Shown here: positions 1-11,627 of the stretch, in pieces
Layout of the letters: every line of letters begins with the position of its first letter
Position numbering within the stretch: the stretch's first letter is position 1
Assembly (NCBI GenBank): GCA_950295325.1
Contig: OX485805.1
Span: 26,711,501 to 26,775,500 of the forward strand
Length of the DNA: 64,000 nt
Direction of reading: 5' to 3'
DNA from: Polytrichum commune
Taxonomy: Eukaryota > Streptophyta > Polytrichopsida > Polytrichales > Polytrichaceae
Notes under the pieces: generated by a model
The model's database searches: none
Told to the model about the DNA's origin: nothing
What the model saw: the letters and a program-made list of their open reading frames with translations, nothing else
Position numbers and translations under genes: made by a program

Positions 1-1905
1 TTGCTAACATCATAGCTCCATGTTAGGGTTTTGAATAGTTTGTATTGGCAAAAACTATTGTTTAGAGGGAGATTTGTTTGAGTTAGTTGGTTGTTACATG
101 TTTTATGCGCCATAAATGTGAACATCTCAAAAGGTTGTTATATTTAATGAAGCAAAGGTAGATATCCAAAAGGGGGCCCTAAAGTTGAGAGACAAATATA
201 GACATGTTAATTTCATCCACTTCACATTTTCATCCATTTATTTTCAGATGGTCATAGTCCTCAATGACTACCATGCGTCTTCTTGTTAGGATAGATTTGG
301 GTTCTAGGTTTTTACAAACCAAAGGTTGTTGGAGCTCTCATGGGTTTCCTTTAGTTATGCTCTCTAGATTGTGGCTAAGTTAGGGTGAGTTTCCATGTAG
401 GCCGTCGCCCACTAGATTCTAGATAATAGTTGGTCGGAGGTGTTCGCATGTAGTTAAGCACAAGCCACAAACCACATTCAAGCAATTTGCTAGAATGTGG
501 AGGGCTATGGACACATGCTGCTAGACTGTCATGTTAAGCCCACTAAAGAATCTTTTAACCTACAAGTGTCGGTGGCAGAAGGATTAAGACCAATTGAAGA
601 CTCAAGAGAACCAATGATGGACTAGATCTCAATCCTTGATAACCAAGAGGAGGAGGTTAGTAGGCGGGCACGGGTAGGTCACTCTAAGGCATTTTTGTGC
701 ACCACGTGCGGCTGGGGTTTTTTTTGTTTTGGGGCTATTTACCTTCAAGGGTTGAATTAAAGCCTCCCTATAATTACTTAAATTTCAAAAATGGCCCATT
801 TGTTTGCACCCTTCCATTACTTATATTGTCCAAGTCACTGTAATTTTTTGTACTCTATATTCCTTCTAAATAATAAAAGCTAATCTACTTCCTAACGCAT
901 TGATGAGTGTTAAGGGAAACCATGGAAACAAAGAAGGGTGCAAACAATAATATCATTGCAAACAAAGTTATGAAGAAAATACATAGGAGACCATAGCAAA
1001 CATACTAAACATACCTTCTAGGATCCTTATCTTCAGCCCCTATATTAATTTTACAAAAAAATAATGGCCCACATTTTATGTCCATCTAACTTACTTATAA
1101 TGGGATTGTCTACATTTAATGGCCCCTTCATTATTTGGAATTCCTTTATGATTTTTATTTCAAATGATTTTAATCCTCTCTATATTATGCCGCACGTCGT
1201 TTTTAAAATGCACTAAGTGACCTACCCGTGTAGGCGGGCCAGATTTGAGAAGATGGGAGTAGCAAGTTGGTACATATGAACCCTACCCCACCAGGTTCCA
1301 TTTGCATATGGGTGTGTTTGTACTTATTCACACTAGAATCGGGTGGGCGAGCGGCCTACTCAGAAACTCACCCTTATTGTGTGTGCTCTTATCATTGTTT
1401 GTTTCTTACAATCATTGAGTTACATGCTATGAATGAAAAACATTCAACGATTTTCTCTTCAGAAAAGTGAAAGTGGCTTTTTTATATAATAAAGGTTCAT
1501 TTAAGTCATGATGTATAGTTTGTACATGTAATGGAGGCATTTATCACATGAAATTGAAATCCTTTATATAAAGACGTGAGTTCATTTTTAACATGTTGTA
1601 AGTATGTTTACATATGCTTTCCTCTATAAATTTCTTGTATATAGGGAGTTTAATTCAACAACGACCCACGCACATCATTTAAGGTTCCCATGAAGAGTCC
1701 ACCCCCTGGGTACATTGGACCTTGCCATATTTCTAGTAAAGAGTGGGTCACATCAAACAACCCATCTTAAGAAATTACATAAGTATAGCCCTTGTCATAA
1801 ACATTGAAAGAAAAACAATAGACTACATTTAATTGTTGGTTGCACACACATAATCATAAAGTTTACACTAAGTGCAGCTCTTGAGTTCCAGTGGGGAACT
1901 TGAAA
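1..1905 (+). repeat. Arm A of a large inverted repeat
   Basis: This stretch matches the reverse complement of about 4715-6240, block after block. Examples are the segments around 60-110, 150-380, 590-640 and 1240-1900, which reappear inverted near 6120-6180, 5690-5920, 5440-5480 and 4720-5390. Divergence is moderate, with many substitutions and small indels, so the duplication is old. The arm runs into the left window edge and probably continues beyond it. No convincing coding region is seen in it. Confidence 0.8.
669..1230. mobile_element. hAT-like non-autonomous element (MITE)
   Basis: The 562-bp element has inverted termini that begin CACGGGTAGGTCACT and stay similar for about 40 bp inward, to a shared GTGCGGC. 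It is flanked by the 8-bp direct repeat TAGGCGGG (661-668 and 1231-1238). Eight-base target duplications and short CA..G termini are typical of hAT elements. The homologous place in arm B (near 5385-5410 on the complementary strand) lacks the insert. The termini resemble those of the element at 34333-34741. No transposase is encoded. Confidence 0.8.
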
Positions 1906-2029
1906 AACACTTGAGGTATCAATATGTCCTTGAGCAACAAACTTGCGCTCAAACTTCTCAAAGGAACCCCATATACAACTGCAATATTACACCAATCGAT
2001 ACTTATTATAGGATATAAACACCTAAAGA

Positions 2030-3065
2030 ATAAGCCTGAATCGCCAATATCCATACCCGTTCACACCCTCTTCTACAAGACTGACGCAATTTGGCAACAT
2101 TATTGGCCTTGTATCCAATTTCATGGAGACCCATGTATTTTACCTAAACATTCATGGTAATAATCACCCAATAATCACCCCTACAATACCCAAGTCTTTA
2201 GGATTATATAGTTCTTCATTATGGTCTATACTGGGCAACAATCACCAAGACTAGTGTGGGTCGTTCAAATTCATTACTCCGAGGTGCCGTAAATTCTTCC
2301 AATTCACAATCACAATGTACCAAAATAGACATGTTTAATAATTTCGACATATTGTGGTTGTTGTTGAGCACATTGTTGCACTTGAAATTGGTGGCACTAG
2401 TAATATCATAGCGTAAAGAAATTTAGTATCACCTTGACTATTTCCCACCCCTCACAATGAGCCCGCCTTCACTACTTGGAAAATTTAGTGTAGACCACAA
2501 CCTTCAAATATTTACTAAGATAAATTGGTATAACTGAGTTGTCCTCGTAAATGGGCACCTATGTTTGAGTAACATGTGGTGATGTGTGGATCTAAGAACG
2601 GACATAAGAAGACACGTGTCTCAAAAAAACTTGCTCAAAACTTGTTAATCATTCTTAGTTTCAATAGAGAAAGTAAGTGGAGAGATCCATATGTTCATGT
2701 AATGAGGAAAACAATCTTCACTTGACAATGAATAAGATGTTCATAGGAGCTCGGAATATCATGAGGAAAATGGGTATGGACACAATTTGGATCTGCCAAA
2801 TATCTCACACTAATTGCGTATATCCATCCTTCCAAGAAGTGGGTGCAAGAGAGGAAAGCTCGGGGAGGAAAGTGTGTGCTTAAGTCCCGCTTACCTTATA
2901 TTGACAAGAGAGAGTGAACAACTACGATCAGGAGAAAGATCTAGTCATAGAGAGGATGCATCAAGCTGCAATGGAGATGGATGATAATTGCTCGATACTT
3001 TCATCCACAAATGCAACCATCCATCATGGACTCATTCTGTCGGGATCGGCCTATTGTTTGTTACT
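2030..3065 (+). repeat. Direct repeat block, copy 1 (with 6265-7680)
   Basis: The sequence from about 2035 to 2160 recurs at 6270-6390, and about 2370-3050 recurs at 6980-7680 in the same orientation. The part after about 2575 is a copy of dispersed repeat family A, which also occurs at 7205, 17820, 31940, 41340 and 45835. The opening part (2390-2500) is also seen at 12060-12165. The small open frames here (for example 2677-2883 and 2914-3105) are not conserved between the copies and are not taken as genes. Confidence 0.75.
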
Positions 3066-4714
3066 GCAATGTGTGTGTGTGGCACAATTTGTCCAAGCAC
3101 GATAAAGTACGATAATATGTGGTCTACATTGCTCGTCGTTGCTGCATTTGCAGATAACTTTCTTGGGTTCCTGCACACATCATAAATAAATAGACACTTT
3201 CAAATATGTGCAAGAAGTTGGACTTTTCAATCATCCCACAACATATATCAACATATGCAATCGGAAATCAAGATGATTTGCATACACATGTATGAGTTTG
3301 CTACACATACCACAAACACATTTGTAATTCATTTCTCTAGGTCCCTTGTGATCTGATCCAAGCACTATATTCACCTCTTGCTATCCTAAACCCCAATTGT
3401 ACTTAGAAGAGGTAACTCTACGCAGCAAGCTCCGGGCACACCCATAGTTTAGTTGAAGACTTGATCCGGTCATAATGTCACGAAGAATGGTAATCAAGAT
3501 TTTATAACACAAACCATGTTCGGGTCTTGTGCCAATCGATCCTAATTTGTGGAACATGGAGGATGTATCTAGACCCTCTTCCATCTTGTTTGCCCAAGGT
3601 TTATCCAAGTTGGGCATAGAAGCACATCATGTACTCACGCAAACCGTTCACTTCACAGAGATTCCATGTGTTTAATAACTATTTGGGAATATATCTACTA
3701 TACTCTCAAAATGAACAATTATTTTTAATGCTTTTATAATGTTTACTACAAACAATAATCGAGACCCTATCTTTTATCAAATTGTGTTTGTAGTGGAATG
3801 CCAGTTACCCGCTCCCTCCTCCCTCCCCTCCCTTGTGGTGATGTACTTGAGATTGTTTCTAGATTTTTTTGCGAATTGTTGAAAATGAAGGTTACATGTT
3901 GCAAAAGAAGGGATTGATGTTAGGATGTGCCACTTTGGGGATTGATATTATCGATTATCATGATATGCTCATGATATGCTTATTGTTGCAACAAATAGTC
4001 ATGACAAGTGGAAAATGTATGTAAAGCTTGATAGTTTTTAAAGATTTTGGCGTGATTTGCTTCATAAGCACTGGTGCTTTGGAATGAAATAGCTACCTAC
4101 TGATGTGAAGTCGGTAAAGAATTTTTTTTCCCTAGTGCTTTGAAAATCATGCAGATTCATTGGTTTAAGGAGGGGTGGGGGAGGAACTCGGGTTTTATAA
4201 TAAGAAATTTATTTTTCAATATATTATGGTTACTTGCCTTTCAAATATCTTATTCTTCCAATGAATTTTATCTTCTTGCAAAGAGCGCGACAAGATAAGT
4301 CTAGTAAAATTATCTCTTAACATGGTTGACCTCCATATTCATCATGAAGGCTACTCAAGGAGTAAAGAGGAAATCTTTTATGCAAGGGTCACAAGATATA
4401 ATAAATGTTTATGAACATCAATAAAAATATGGCTAGTTACATTTTATTATACTTTGTTTTAACACAGGATAATTTTATTGTAACAATTTTATGCTTTAAT
4501 ATGAATTCATTATAATTTGTGAGAGCCTTTAAAGATCCATTTATCTCAAGATTTTCCCATTCAAACCTACTAGCATGATGAATTTATCTAAAAACCATAC
4601 AAGTCTCTTCAATTTTAAGTTCCTCGGATAAGCAAACATACCTTAATACCTTTTATGTCTTATTAAAGAAGATACATACACATGTATATGGGCAAAGAAA
4701 ACGGCATGGCAATT
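3066..4714. other. Intergenic, loop between the inverted arms
   Basis: No gene is recognised. The segment 3830-4170 is homologous, with many changes, to 12885-13210 just upstream of the TNL gene. A pyrimidine-rich run of CCTCC/CCCTCC type lies at about 3813-3835. Confidence 0.5.
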
Positions 4715-6240
4715 GAACTCCTAATTCCCCACCAGAACTCGGGTGGTGCACTTAGTGTATATTTTCATGACTACACGTGTGCAACCAACAATTAAATGTA
4801 GCCTATTATTTTTCTTTTGGTGTTTATGAAGAGGGCTATACTTAAGTAGTTTCTCAAGATGGAGGGTTTGATGTGACCCACTCTTTATTGGAAATATGGC
4901 AGAGTCCAATATACTTGGGGGATGAACTCTTCTTGGGAAACTTAAATGATGTGCGTGGGTCACTATGAACTTAACCCCCCTTATCCATGAGAAATATATA
5001 GAGGAAAACATATGTATACGTACTAACCACATGTTTAGAATGAACTCATGTATTTATATTAAATGTTCTTTTTTTATGTGAGAAATGCCTCCACTACATA
5101 CATACACTATACATCATGACTTGAATGATCCTTTATTACATACAAAATCCACTTTCATTTTCGAAAGAGAAAGTCGTTCAATTTTTTTCATCCATAGCAT
5201 GTAATTGAATGATTGTACAAAAACAAACAAAGAGAAGAGCACATACAACAACGGTGAGTTTCCAATTAGGCCGCTTGCTCACGAGATTCTATTTTGAATA
5301 AGCACAAACCTGCCCAAAGGTATATGGAACCTGGTGGGGTATGGTTTGTATGTGTCAACTAGATACTCCCGTCTTCTCATATCCAAGCCCACTTAAAAAC
5401 CTTTTCCTCCCATTTACCAAGGATGGAGTTCTGTACCATCATTGATTCTCTTGTGTCTTCAACTGGTCTTAATCGTTCGGTGACCTACACTTGTAGGTCA
5501 AAAGATTCTTGAGAGGGTGCAAGGAAGTCTAATGGCGTTTGTCCACAACCCTCCATATTCTAGTGACCACCATAATGTGGTTGGATGGCGGCTTGTTCTT
5601 AACTACATGAGAATACCCTCTACCAATTGTTATCTAGAATCAAGTGGGCGAGCGGCCTGCATGGAAACTCAACTTAACTTAGCCATAACCTAGAGAGCAG
5701 AAATAAAGGAAGCCCATGAGAGCCTCTAGTTTGTGAAAACCTAGAACCCAAATCTAACCTGATAAGAAGACACATGGTAGTCATTGAGGACTATGACCAT
5801 ATGAAAACAATGGATGAAAATGTGAAGTGGATGAAACTAACACATCTATCGTTATTCTTGTCTCTAAACTTTAGGGCCCCTTTTGTACATCTACCTTTGC
5901 TTCATTAAATATAATAGCCTTTTTAAATGTGCACACTAGAGAAGAATAATACCTCTCCCTTATGTGTATTATGTACTACACTAATGCCTTGAATAATACC
6001 CCTTCATACACTCACATTAGTTTGTATGTGGTATGAAGAGTCCATCCCTTGGGCCAATATATTGGCTCTTAGTTATTGAAACTATTTTTTTTTTAATTTT
6101 AAAATTTCACAAATTTTGGGGCAAAGAACATGTAACAACCAACTAATTCAAACAAATCTCCCTCTAAACAAGAATCTTTGCACAAAACCCTAACATGGAG
6201 ATACAAGCTTAGCAATTCCAAGTGCGAAGAAGAAGGCATA
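4715..6240 (-). repeat. Arm B of the large inverted repeat
   Basis: This is the reverse-complement counterpart of 1-1905. It is shorter mainly because it lacks the 562-bp hAT-like insert present in arm A, so it preserves the pre-insertion arrangement. The junction back to forward-orientation sequence is near 6240-6265. A local direct duplication pairs 5955-6050 with 6815-6910. Confidence 0.78.
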
Positions 6241-6264
6241 CCAACCATGGAATTTGTGGATCCG

Positions 6265-7680
6265 AGGGAATAAGCCAAAATCGCCAATGTCCATACCCGT
6301 TCACACCCTCTTCTTCAAGACTTACGCAATATCGGCAACATTATTGGTCTTGTATCCAATTTCATTGAAACCCATGTATTTTCCCTATAGGTTTCCCAAG
6401 ACACCTATTCATATATTTCCCTGTAATTCATCCACAACATAAATCCATATTTCAAGGTATGTATATTTTGATAAAACATATTATGAATACTACCAAATCT
6501 TACATGGTGGTGGATTTATGGTGTTGTATCTTTGAACTTGTGGAGTTCAAAATTAAAGACTAAGTTGCAATTGAATTTTCAATTTGTGCCAAAAAAAGAA
6601 AAAAGAAAACTAAAGACTAGGTGCACCCCCCATGCATCGGAATGGCCACGGAGGGGGTTAATGAAGATGTTGCCTCCATCTCCCTCTCCATTCCATCAAA
6701 CAAAAACAACACATATATCATCAATTTTTTCTCCAAACATTTGGACCACCTTTTATACCTCTACCACTACTTTTGACATCTCAATAGTTTTTTTGATTTT
6801 AGAATCTATAGTGAAATATTACCTCCCCTTCATGTATTATGTTCATTTTGCCTCAAGCAAAACCCCTTTCTACACTCCCGCTAGTTTGTACACGGGATGA
6901 AGAGTGCATCCTAGTTGTGAAGCCTACTTACCTTACTCTCTTTCATCTCTTAGTGTGGGCCTTAAAACTTTGAACTAATCATTTATTGCACTTGAGCACA
7001 TTGTTGCACTTGAAATAAGGGGCACTAGTAATATCATAGCTTAAAGAAATTTAGTATCACCTTCATCATTTCCCACCCCTCACTATTAGCCCACCTTCAC
7101 TAATTGGGAAATTTAGTGTAGACCAAAACCTTCAAATATTTACTGAGATAAGTGGGTATAACTAAATTGTCCTCGTAAATGGGGACTCATGTTTGACTTA
7201 CATGCGGTGATGTGTGGATCTAAGAACGGACATGAAAAGACATGTGTCTGAAAAAACTTTGAGTACATGGTCAAAACTTGTTAATCATTCTTAGTTTCAA
7301 TAGAAAAAGTAAGTGGAGAGACCCATATGATCATGTAATGAGGAAAACAATCTTCACTTGACAATGAATAAGATGTTCATACGAGCTTAGAATATCATGA
7401 GGAAAATGGGTACAGACACAATTTGAATTTGCTAAATATCTCCCACTAATTGCGTATTTTCATCCCTCCAAGAAGTGGGTGCAAGAGAGAAAAGTGTGTG
7501 CTTAAGACTCGCTTACCTTATAATGACATAAGAGTGTAAAATACTACGATCAGGAGAAAGATCTAGTCATAGAGAAAGGACGCATCAAGCTGCAGTGGAG
7601 ATGGATGATAATGGCTCGATAATTTCATCCACAAACGCATCCATCCATTGGTGGACTAAGTCTGTCGGGATCGGCCGTGA
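6265..7680 (+). repeat. Direct repeat block, copy 2
   Basis: This is the counterpart of 2030-3065, interrupted at about 6440-6980 by sequence that copy 1 lacks. The portion 7205-7620 is a member of dispersed repeat family A. Homology to the third partial copy at 17820-18110 continues past 7600. Confidence 0.72.
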
Positions 7681-7854
7681 AGTGTAGAGCATATTGTCGC
7701 CAAGTTTGTCAATTGTCGGTAAACATTCGTGAATGAATTGGTCATGGAGAGACGGGATGAAGCTCAAGCTCAAGAGTATGTGACGAGAGTTTTGTAGGGA
7801 AGTTATGTGCTCAGAAGCTGATGAATTAGTCGGAGAAACATTGTCGGAGACGTG
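7585..7854 (-). pseudogene. Unidentified open frame, possibly an exon remnant
   Basis: On the minus strand an uninterrupted frame of about 90 codons runs from about 7854, just after a possible TAAG acceptor, to a stop at 7585. It includes a peptide segment reading HECLPTIDKLGDNMLY. The family cannot be identified. Its C-terminal part lies inside repeat family A, and the equivalent frames in the other copies are disrupted, so it may be chance or a captured fragment. Confidence 0.2.
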
Positions 7855-7859
7855 GCGGA

Positions 7860-10156
7860 GTTCTGAGAATCTATCTTAGTTGCAGGGGAACAGGTTGAGG
7901 AAGAGAGGTGACCGAAGATTGGAATTCTGGGACGTCCAGGTATGGTAACCTGTCCTAATATTGCGCAGCAATGTTCATGCTGCCCAATTGCTCATTGGAG
8001 CCGGAGTTAAGGCGGAGGACGAGGAAGCTCGAGTCTCGAAGACTCCGAACCCCCGGTTTCGGTATTAGAACCAAAAAATCAGGGTTTCAAGCTCAGAGGG
8101 TTCATTTCAGGTCTCGGTGTGCTTGCATCCATATGCGGTGGAAGAAACCTTAGTGTAGGAGAATTTGTAGGTTTCCATGCGTCTTCTCGTCATGGATCGA
8201 TTCACGGTGGCGGCTCTGCTGTGTGTTCTTCTCACGCTCTCTTCCCTCCAGCATCAGCAGAGTAAGGCGATCCTTTGATGCATCTGTTAAATCCTGTGCA
8301 GATGAAGTCGTGGAGTTGGACCTTGAAATTATAGTTGCGGGCGAAGAAGTTGAGGGATCGAGGTATATATGAGAAGGTTAGAATTGTGAGCCATCTTCTT
8401 TGTCAAATTTTTACTGCTCACAAGTTGATGCATCGGCTGAGGTTTGCTCTGAAAAATTTGGAATAAGATCGCGGTTGCAGGCTGTGTTTCACTTAGAAGA
8501 TCAAATTTTTTGGGACATCAGAAAATTGGGGTTGGGGAACATTGGCTATGGCTTGGCTATGGGCTAGAAAATCACTAGCTTCAGATTCGTGTGCACACTG
8601 TGATTGTTAATCATCCTTCCTTAACTCAAATCTACCCATCTTTTGGACATTCAAAGGATTGCAAAACATACCCGCTCCGTTCCGTAAATCCAAAGAGTAT
8701 GCTAAGACAGTGCCAGCTTAGAGGATTCTTGTGATTGTGCCCGTGTGTTGAGTTTCTTCCCCCACGCATTCTTGTTGATTTCAACCGGTTCTGGTTTTCC
8801 TCTTGTACGTGCATTCGAATGCCTTAGGATTATAAAATTACAAGAGATTGCACTAAAATCTCATATTTCGGGAATTGCGACAATTTTTTGAGGAAGGCAG
8901 CGTGGAGAAGACTAAAAAGATGAGTTAGACGGATTGGTTGAGGAACCTTTCATGGTTGGACAACTCGAATTTCTAAGCATCACGGCAGTTGCGCAGCATT
9001 TGTGATCGCGGGAAAACACGAGTAGCTTTAGGTTGTGTAGCATCGGCTGGTGACAAAGTGGAACCAAATGTTGCACTGTAAATTTTAGTGATCAATAGTT
9101 TCAAGTCTGGCCTACTTCGTTGGATCTCCTTCCAACAATTCTGCTTGTCTAGGTCTTGGCAATGGCAGCTGGCGCTGAAACGGGTTTGGGAAGCTTCCTT
9201 TCCACTCACAGCCTGATTCAATCACATGTTCCTACATCCAGTGATTTTCAGGAAAATAAGTATTCGCGCACCAGAGCTCGTAAATTCTTGTAACCTACTA
9301 GAGCTTCTTTATGCCCATAATTTCAGTATCTGAGGACTAAGAACATTCTGATTTGCCTTGTAGATGTAAAGAATTATGTGACCTGCATGCAACCATTTCC
9401 TCAGACAAAACAACCCCCTCTTTCCTCCTTGAAAGTAAACATTCCCGAGTCCCCCTCTATCAGCACTACATCATTCATGCTTGCTGATATTAGTGGTATT
9501 GACTATGTACTCACACACCTGCAACCTCAGGGACATGTTAAGATTTGTTAGCACAAAAGCAGTGGGCTTAACTCAAATCTACCCATCTTTTGGACATTCA
9601 ACGGATTTGATTACAATTCTTGAATATGGATTAGCAGGGGAGTACCAGGAGCTCTTTTGTGATGTCAGTGAGTACGTATCTGATCAAGTTCTTGGAATTT
9701 TGTCTCCTTATGTTTTGTGCTAGTCTATTGTAACATTAGCTGAAATAAAAAAAAACTCGTTTTGGAAACCATTCAAAATGGAGGTCCATCATGTGATTGC
9801 TTATTTATCTGTAACGCAGCAACTAGAGGTTTTGATAAGCTTTGCATTAGTACATGATACAGTTCAGATACATGGTGACTGCTGCATTTTACAAGGGTTT
9901 ATGCCAGGGAGGCTTTTCTTGGGGTTTATGACTAGGGCTTACAGAGAATTCCGGTAGGAAATTGGTGGTGGCCGTGGTGATGTGTTTTTATTGGGGTTGA
10001 ATGGGGCGAGTTGATATGAGTAGAGTTGTTCGAAGCCGCAAAACTCTTACTGCAAATCAGAATGCTGCCATACAAGGCTTATTATAAACCTCAACTCAGT
10101 TTTGCTAGGTCACTGTAATTTTTTTGATGTTTGGTTATGGTTGGCTGTTGGGGCAG
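7860..10156. other. Unassigned region upstream of the MORC-like relic
   Basis: No complete gene is recognised. The block 8275-8465 is homologous to 18130-18300. A 40-bp segment is duplicated at about 8618-8655 and 9567-9605. The missing N-terminal exon expected for the MORC-like ATPase at 10157, with its N-box ELxDN motif, was looked for and not found here. Confidence 0.4.
8177..8278 (+). CDS. Short open frame with signal-peptide-like start
   Basis: A 33-codon frame begins at 8177, with a second in-frame ATG at 8192. From that second Met it reads as a basic start followed by a leucine/alanine-rich hydrophobic run (VAALLCVLLTLSSL), like a secretory signal peptide. A GT that could serve as a splice donor follows at 8262 (AGA|GTAAGG), so this could be a first exon of a secreted protein. 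No downstream exon is recognised, so it is a weak candidate only. Confidence 0.22.
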   Translation: MRLLVMDRFTVAALLCVLLTLSSLQHQQSKAIL

Positions 10157-11165
10157 TCTAGACATTTCTATTGAGCAGATGACAGTAGAAGGGAACAAGA
10201 CAATGCCAATTTTGCAAGTGGTTGACAATGGGCTTGGCATGACGCATGAAGATATCGTCCGAATGCTATCGTTGGGTCACAAAAGACCAGTGGAGACTGA
10301 TGTTGAGCATATCGGTCATTTTGGTGTTGGGTTCAAGGTAATTTACGAATTTGAAGTTTTCTGTGCAGAGATGAAATGACTTGCATGCTCAGCTAGCTTC
10401 AAGTGCAAGTCACGGGATAAGGTAATTATGATCTTTTGTAAAAGTTGATAGAGCCTTGATTTAGTAAATGTTGTGAGCTATTCCTTTAACACCTGACTGC
10501 TGGTTATTTTTAAGAGCAGAAATGCATAGGCATCTTTGCAATTACAGACTGGAGGATTGGACTTTGTGAATGTGTACAGACAGGGGCTATGCGACTAGGG
10601 AGCGATTCTCTGATCCTCACACAAACCAAGGAAACAAGCTCCATGGGCTTTTTGTCAAAGTCCTACATTGCCGACCTTGATGTAAGTTTAAAAGTATATT
10701 TTGGTTATTGCTACCTTCGATTTGCTATATTTCATCCACTTGTCGAGGAGGAGGCCTAGAGCCTCCTCCCGAAATGCTGGCCTCATTAGAACTTGTTCTG
10801 TTTACATCATTGTTAATAGGAATGTCCAGTCTGCAGCAACAGCCAGCCAAAATCAAACTCAAAATGATCAACAAAAAGTTACCTGAAAATGATTCTTCAA
10901 TATCTAGGATGAGTGAATAGTCCAACTGATGTTGGTATTCATGTTTTGCAGCTGCTTGAGGTTCCTATAGTCACGTATAAGAAGTTTGCGGCTGGACGAC
11001 TTGAACTTGATGAAAGTGTCTGAAAAAAACAAGAGGAAGAAAAGTGCAAGAAGGCAGTAACAAGACATTCTCCCTTCAAAAATGATATGAGCATTGGGGC
11101 CCAGTCCGCCAAATTCTGTCACCAAAGAAGATTGCAGCATCTCTGAGTATCCGTTAGGAGCAGGT
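10157..11165 (+). pseudogene. MORC/GHKL-type ATPase, degenerate copy
   Basis: Three in-frame exons can be joined: 10157-10337 (60 codons), 10580-10681 (34 codons) and one starting at 10952. They encode the GHKL ATP-binding signatures DNGLGM and GHFGVGFK, then TGAMRLGSDSLILTQT and LLEVPIVTYKKF, in the order found in plant MORC-like ATPases (chromatin compaction and gene silencing in the nucleus). The copy looks dead. After ELDESV the frame stops at 11021, while the expected continuation (EEEKCKKAVTRHSPF) is in another frame. A further frame change occurs near 11105, where ILSPKKIAASLSI resumes, followed by a stop. The exon with the N-box is absent, as are the S5-fold C-terminal half and any CW or coiled-coil region. 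The MORC family call is secure; loss of function is strongly suggested by three independent defects. Confidence 0.8.
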
Positions 11166-11387
11166 CAGATTTTGATCTCTAATTCCCACTTGGTTTTGAA
11201 TTGTTCTTGCTATTTTTCTTAAACTCCAGTGCTTTTGATTTGATGGAGGAACCTATAAAGTTGAGTACCACTTGATTGCATAGTCGTTCTTTGATCCTCA
11301 CCTAACCACACACCAATCAAATACAGGTGTTCCATTGAGAAAATTAACCGAACAAAACCCGCATATCAAAGGGTCTAAGGTCAGATT

Positions 11388-11627
11388 TTACATACCTGGT
11401 GCGGAGGGAGCATCAATATGTATGGATTCTCGAAACTTGTAAATGCATCCTGGAGTGAGCAGATCAGTGTCAGTAAGCTCCGTGGTGTCATCGAGCAAAA
11501 TGCCATCGAGTCCTAATTTCTTCTTCATGTTTTTGAGAACCTCGGCGACAAAATTTCCCTGCGGCCTCGCCCTAAATCTGCCCAAGCTGGTTCTATCGTC
11601 CTTTTGTTTGACTTTGAAAGTCTCCAT
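11388..11627 (-). CDS. Orphan first-exon-like frame, unknown family
   Basis: On the minus strand a 79-codon frame starts at ATG 11627 and contains LGRFRARPQGNF, KKLGLDGILLDDTTEL and LTPGCIYKF. It is charged and soluble-looking, without a membrane segment. A good splice-donor match (CCAG|GTATGT) lies near its 3' end at about 11393, so it reads like the first coding exon of a gene running leftward. No continuation is recognised, because the sequence to the left is the MORC-like relic on the opposite strand. The family is not recognised. It may be a transposed exon or a truncated gene. Confidence 0.4.
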   Translation of the reverse strand: METFKVKQKDDRTSLGRFRARPQGNFVAEVLKNMKKKLGLDGILLDDTTELTDTDLLTPGCIYKFRESIHIDAPSAPGM

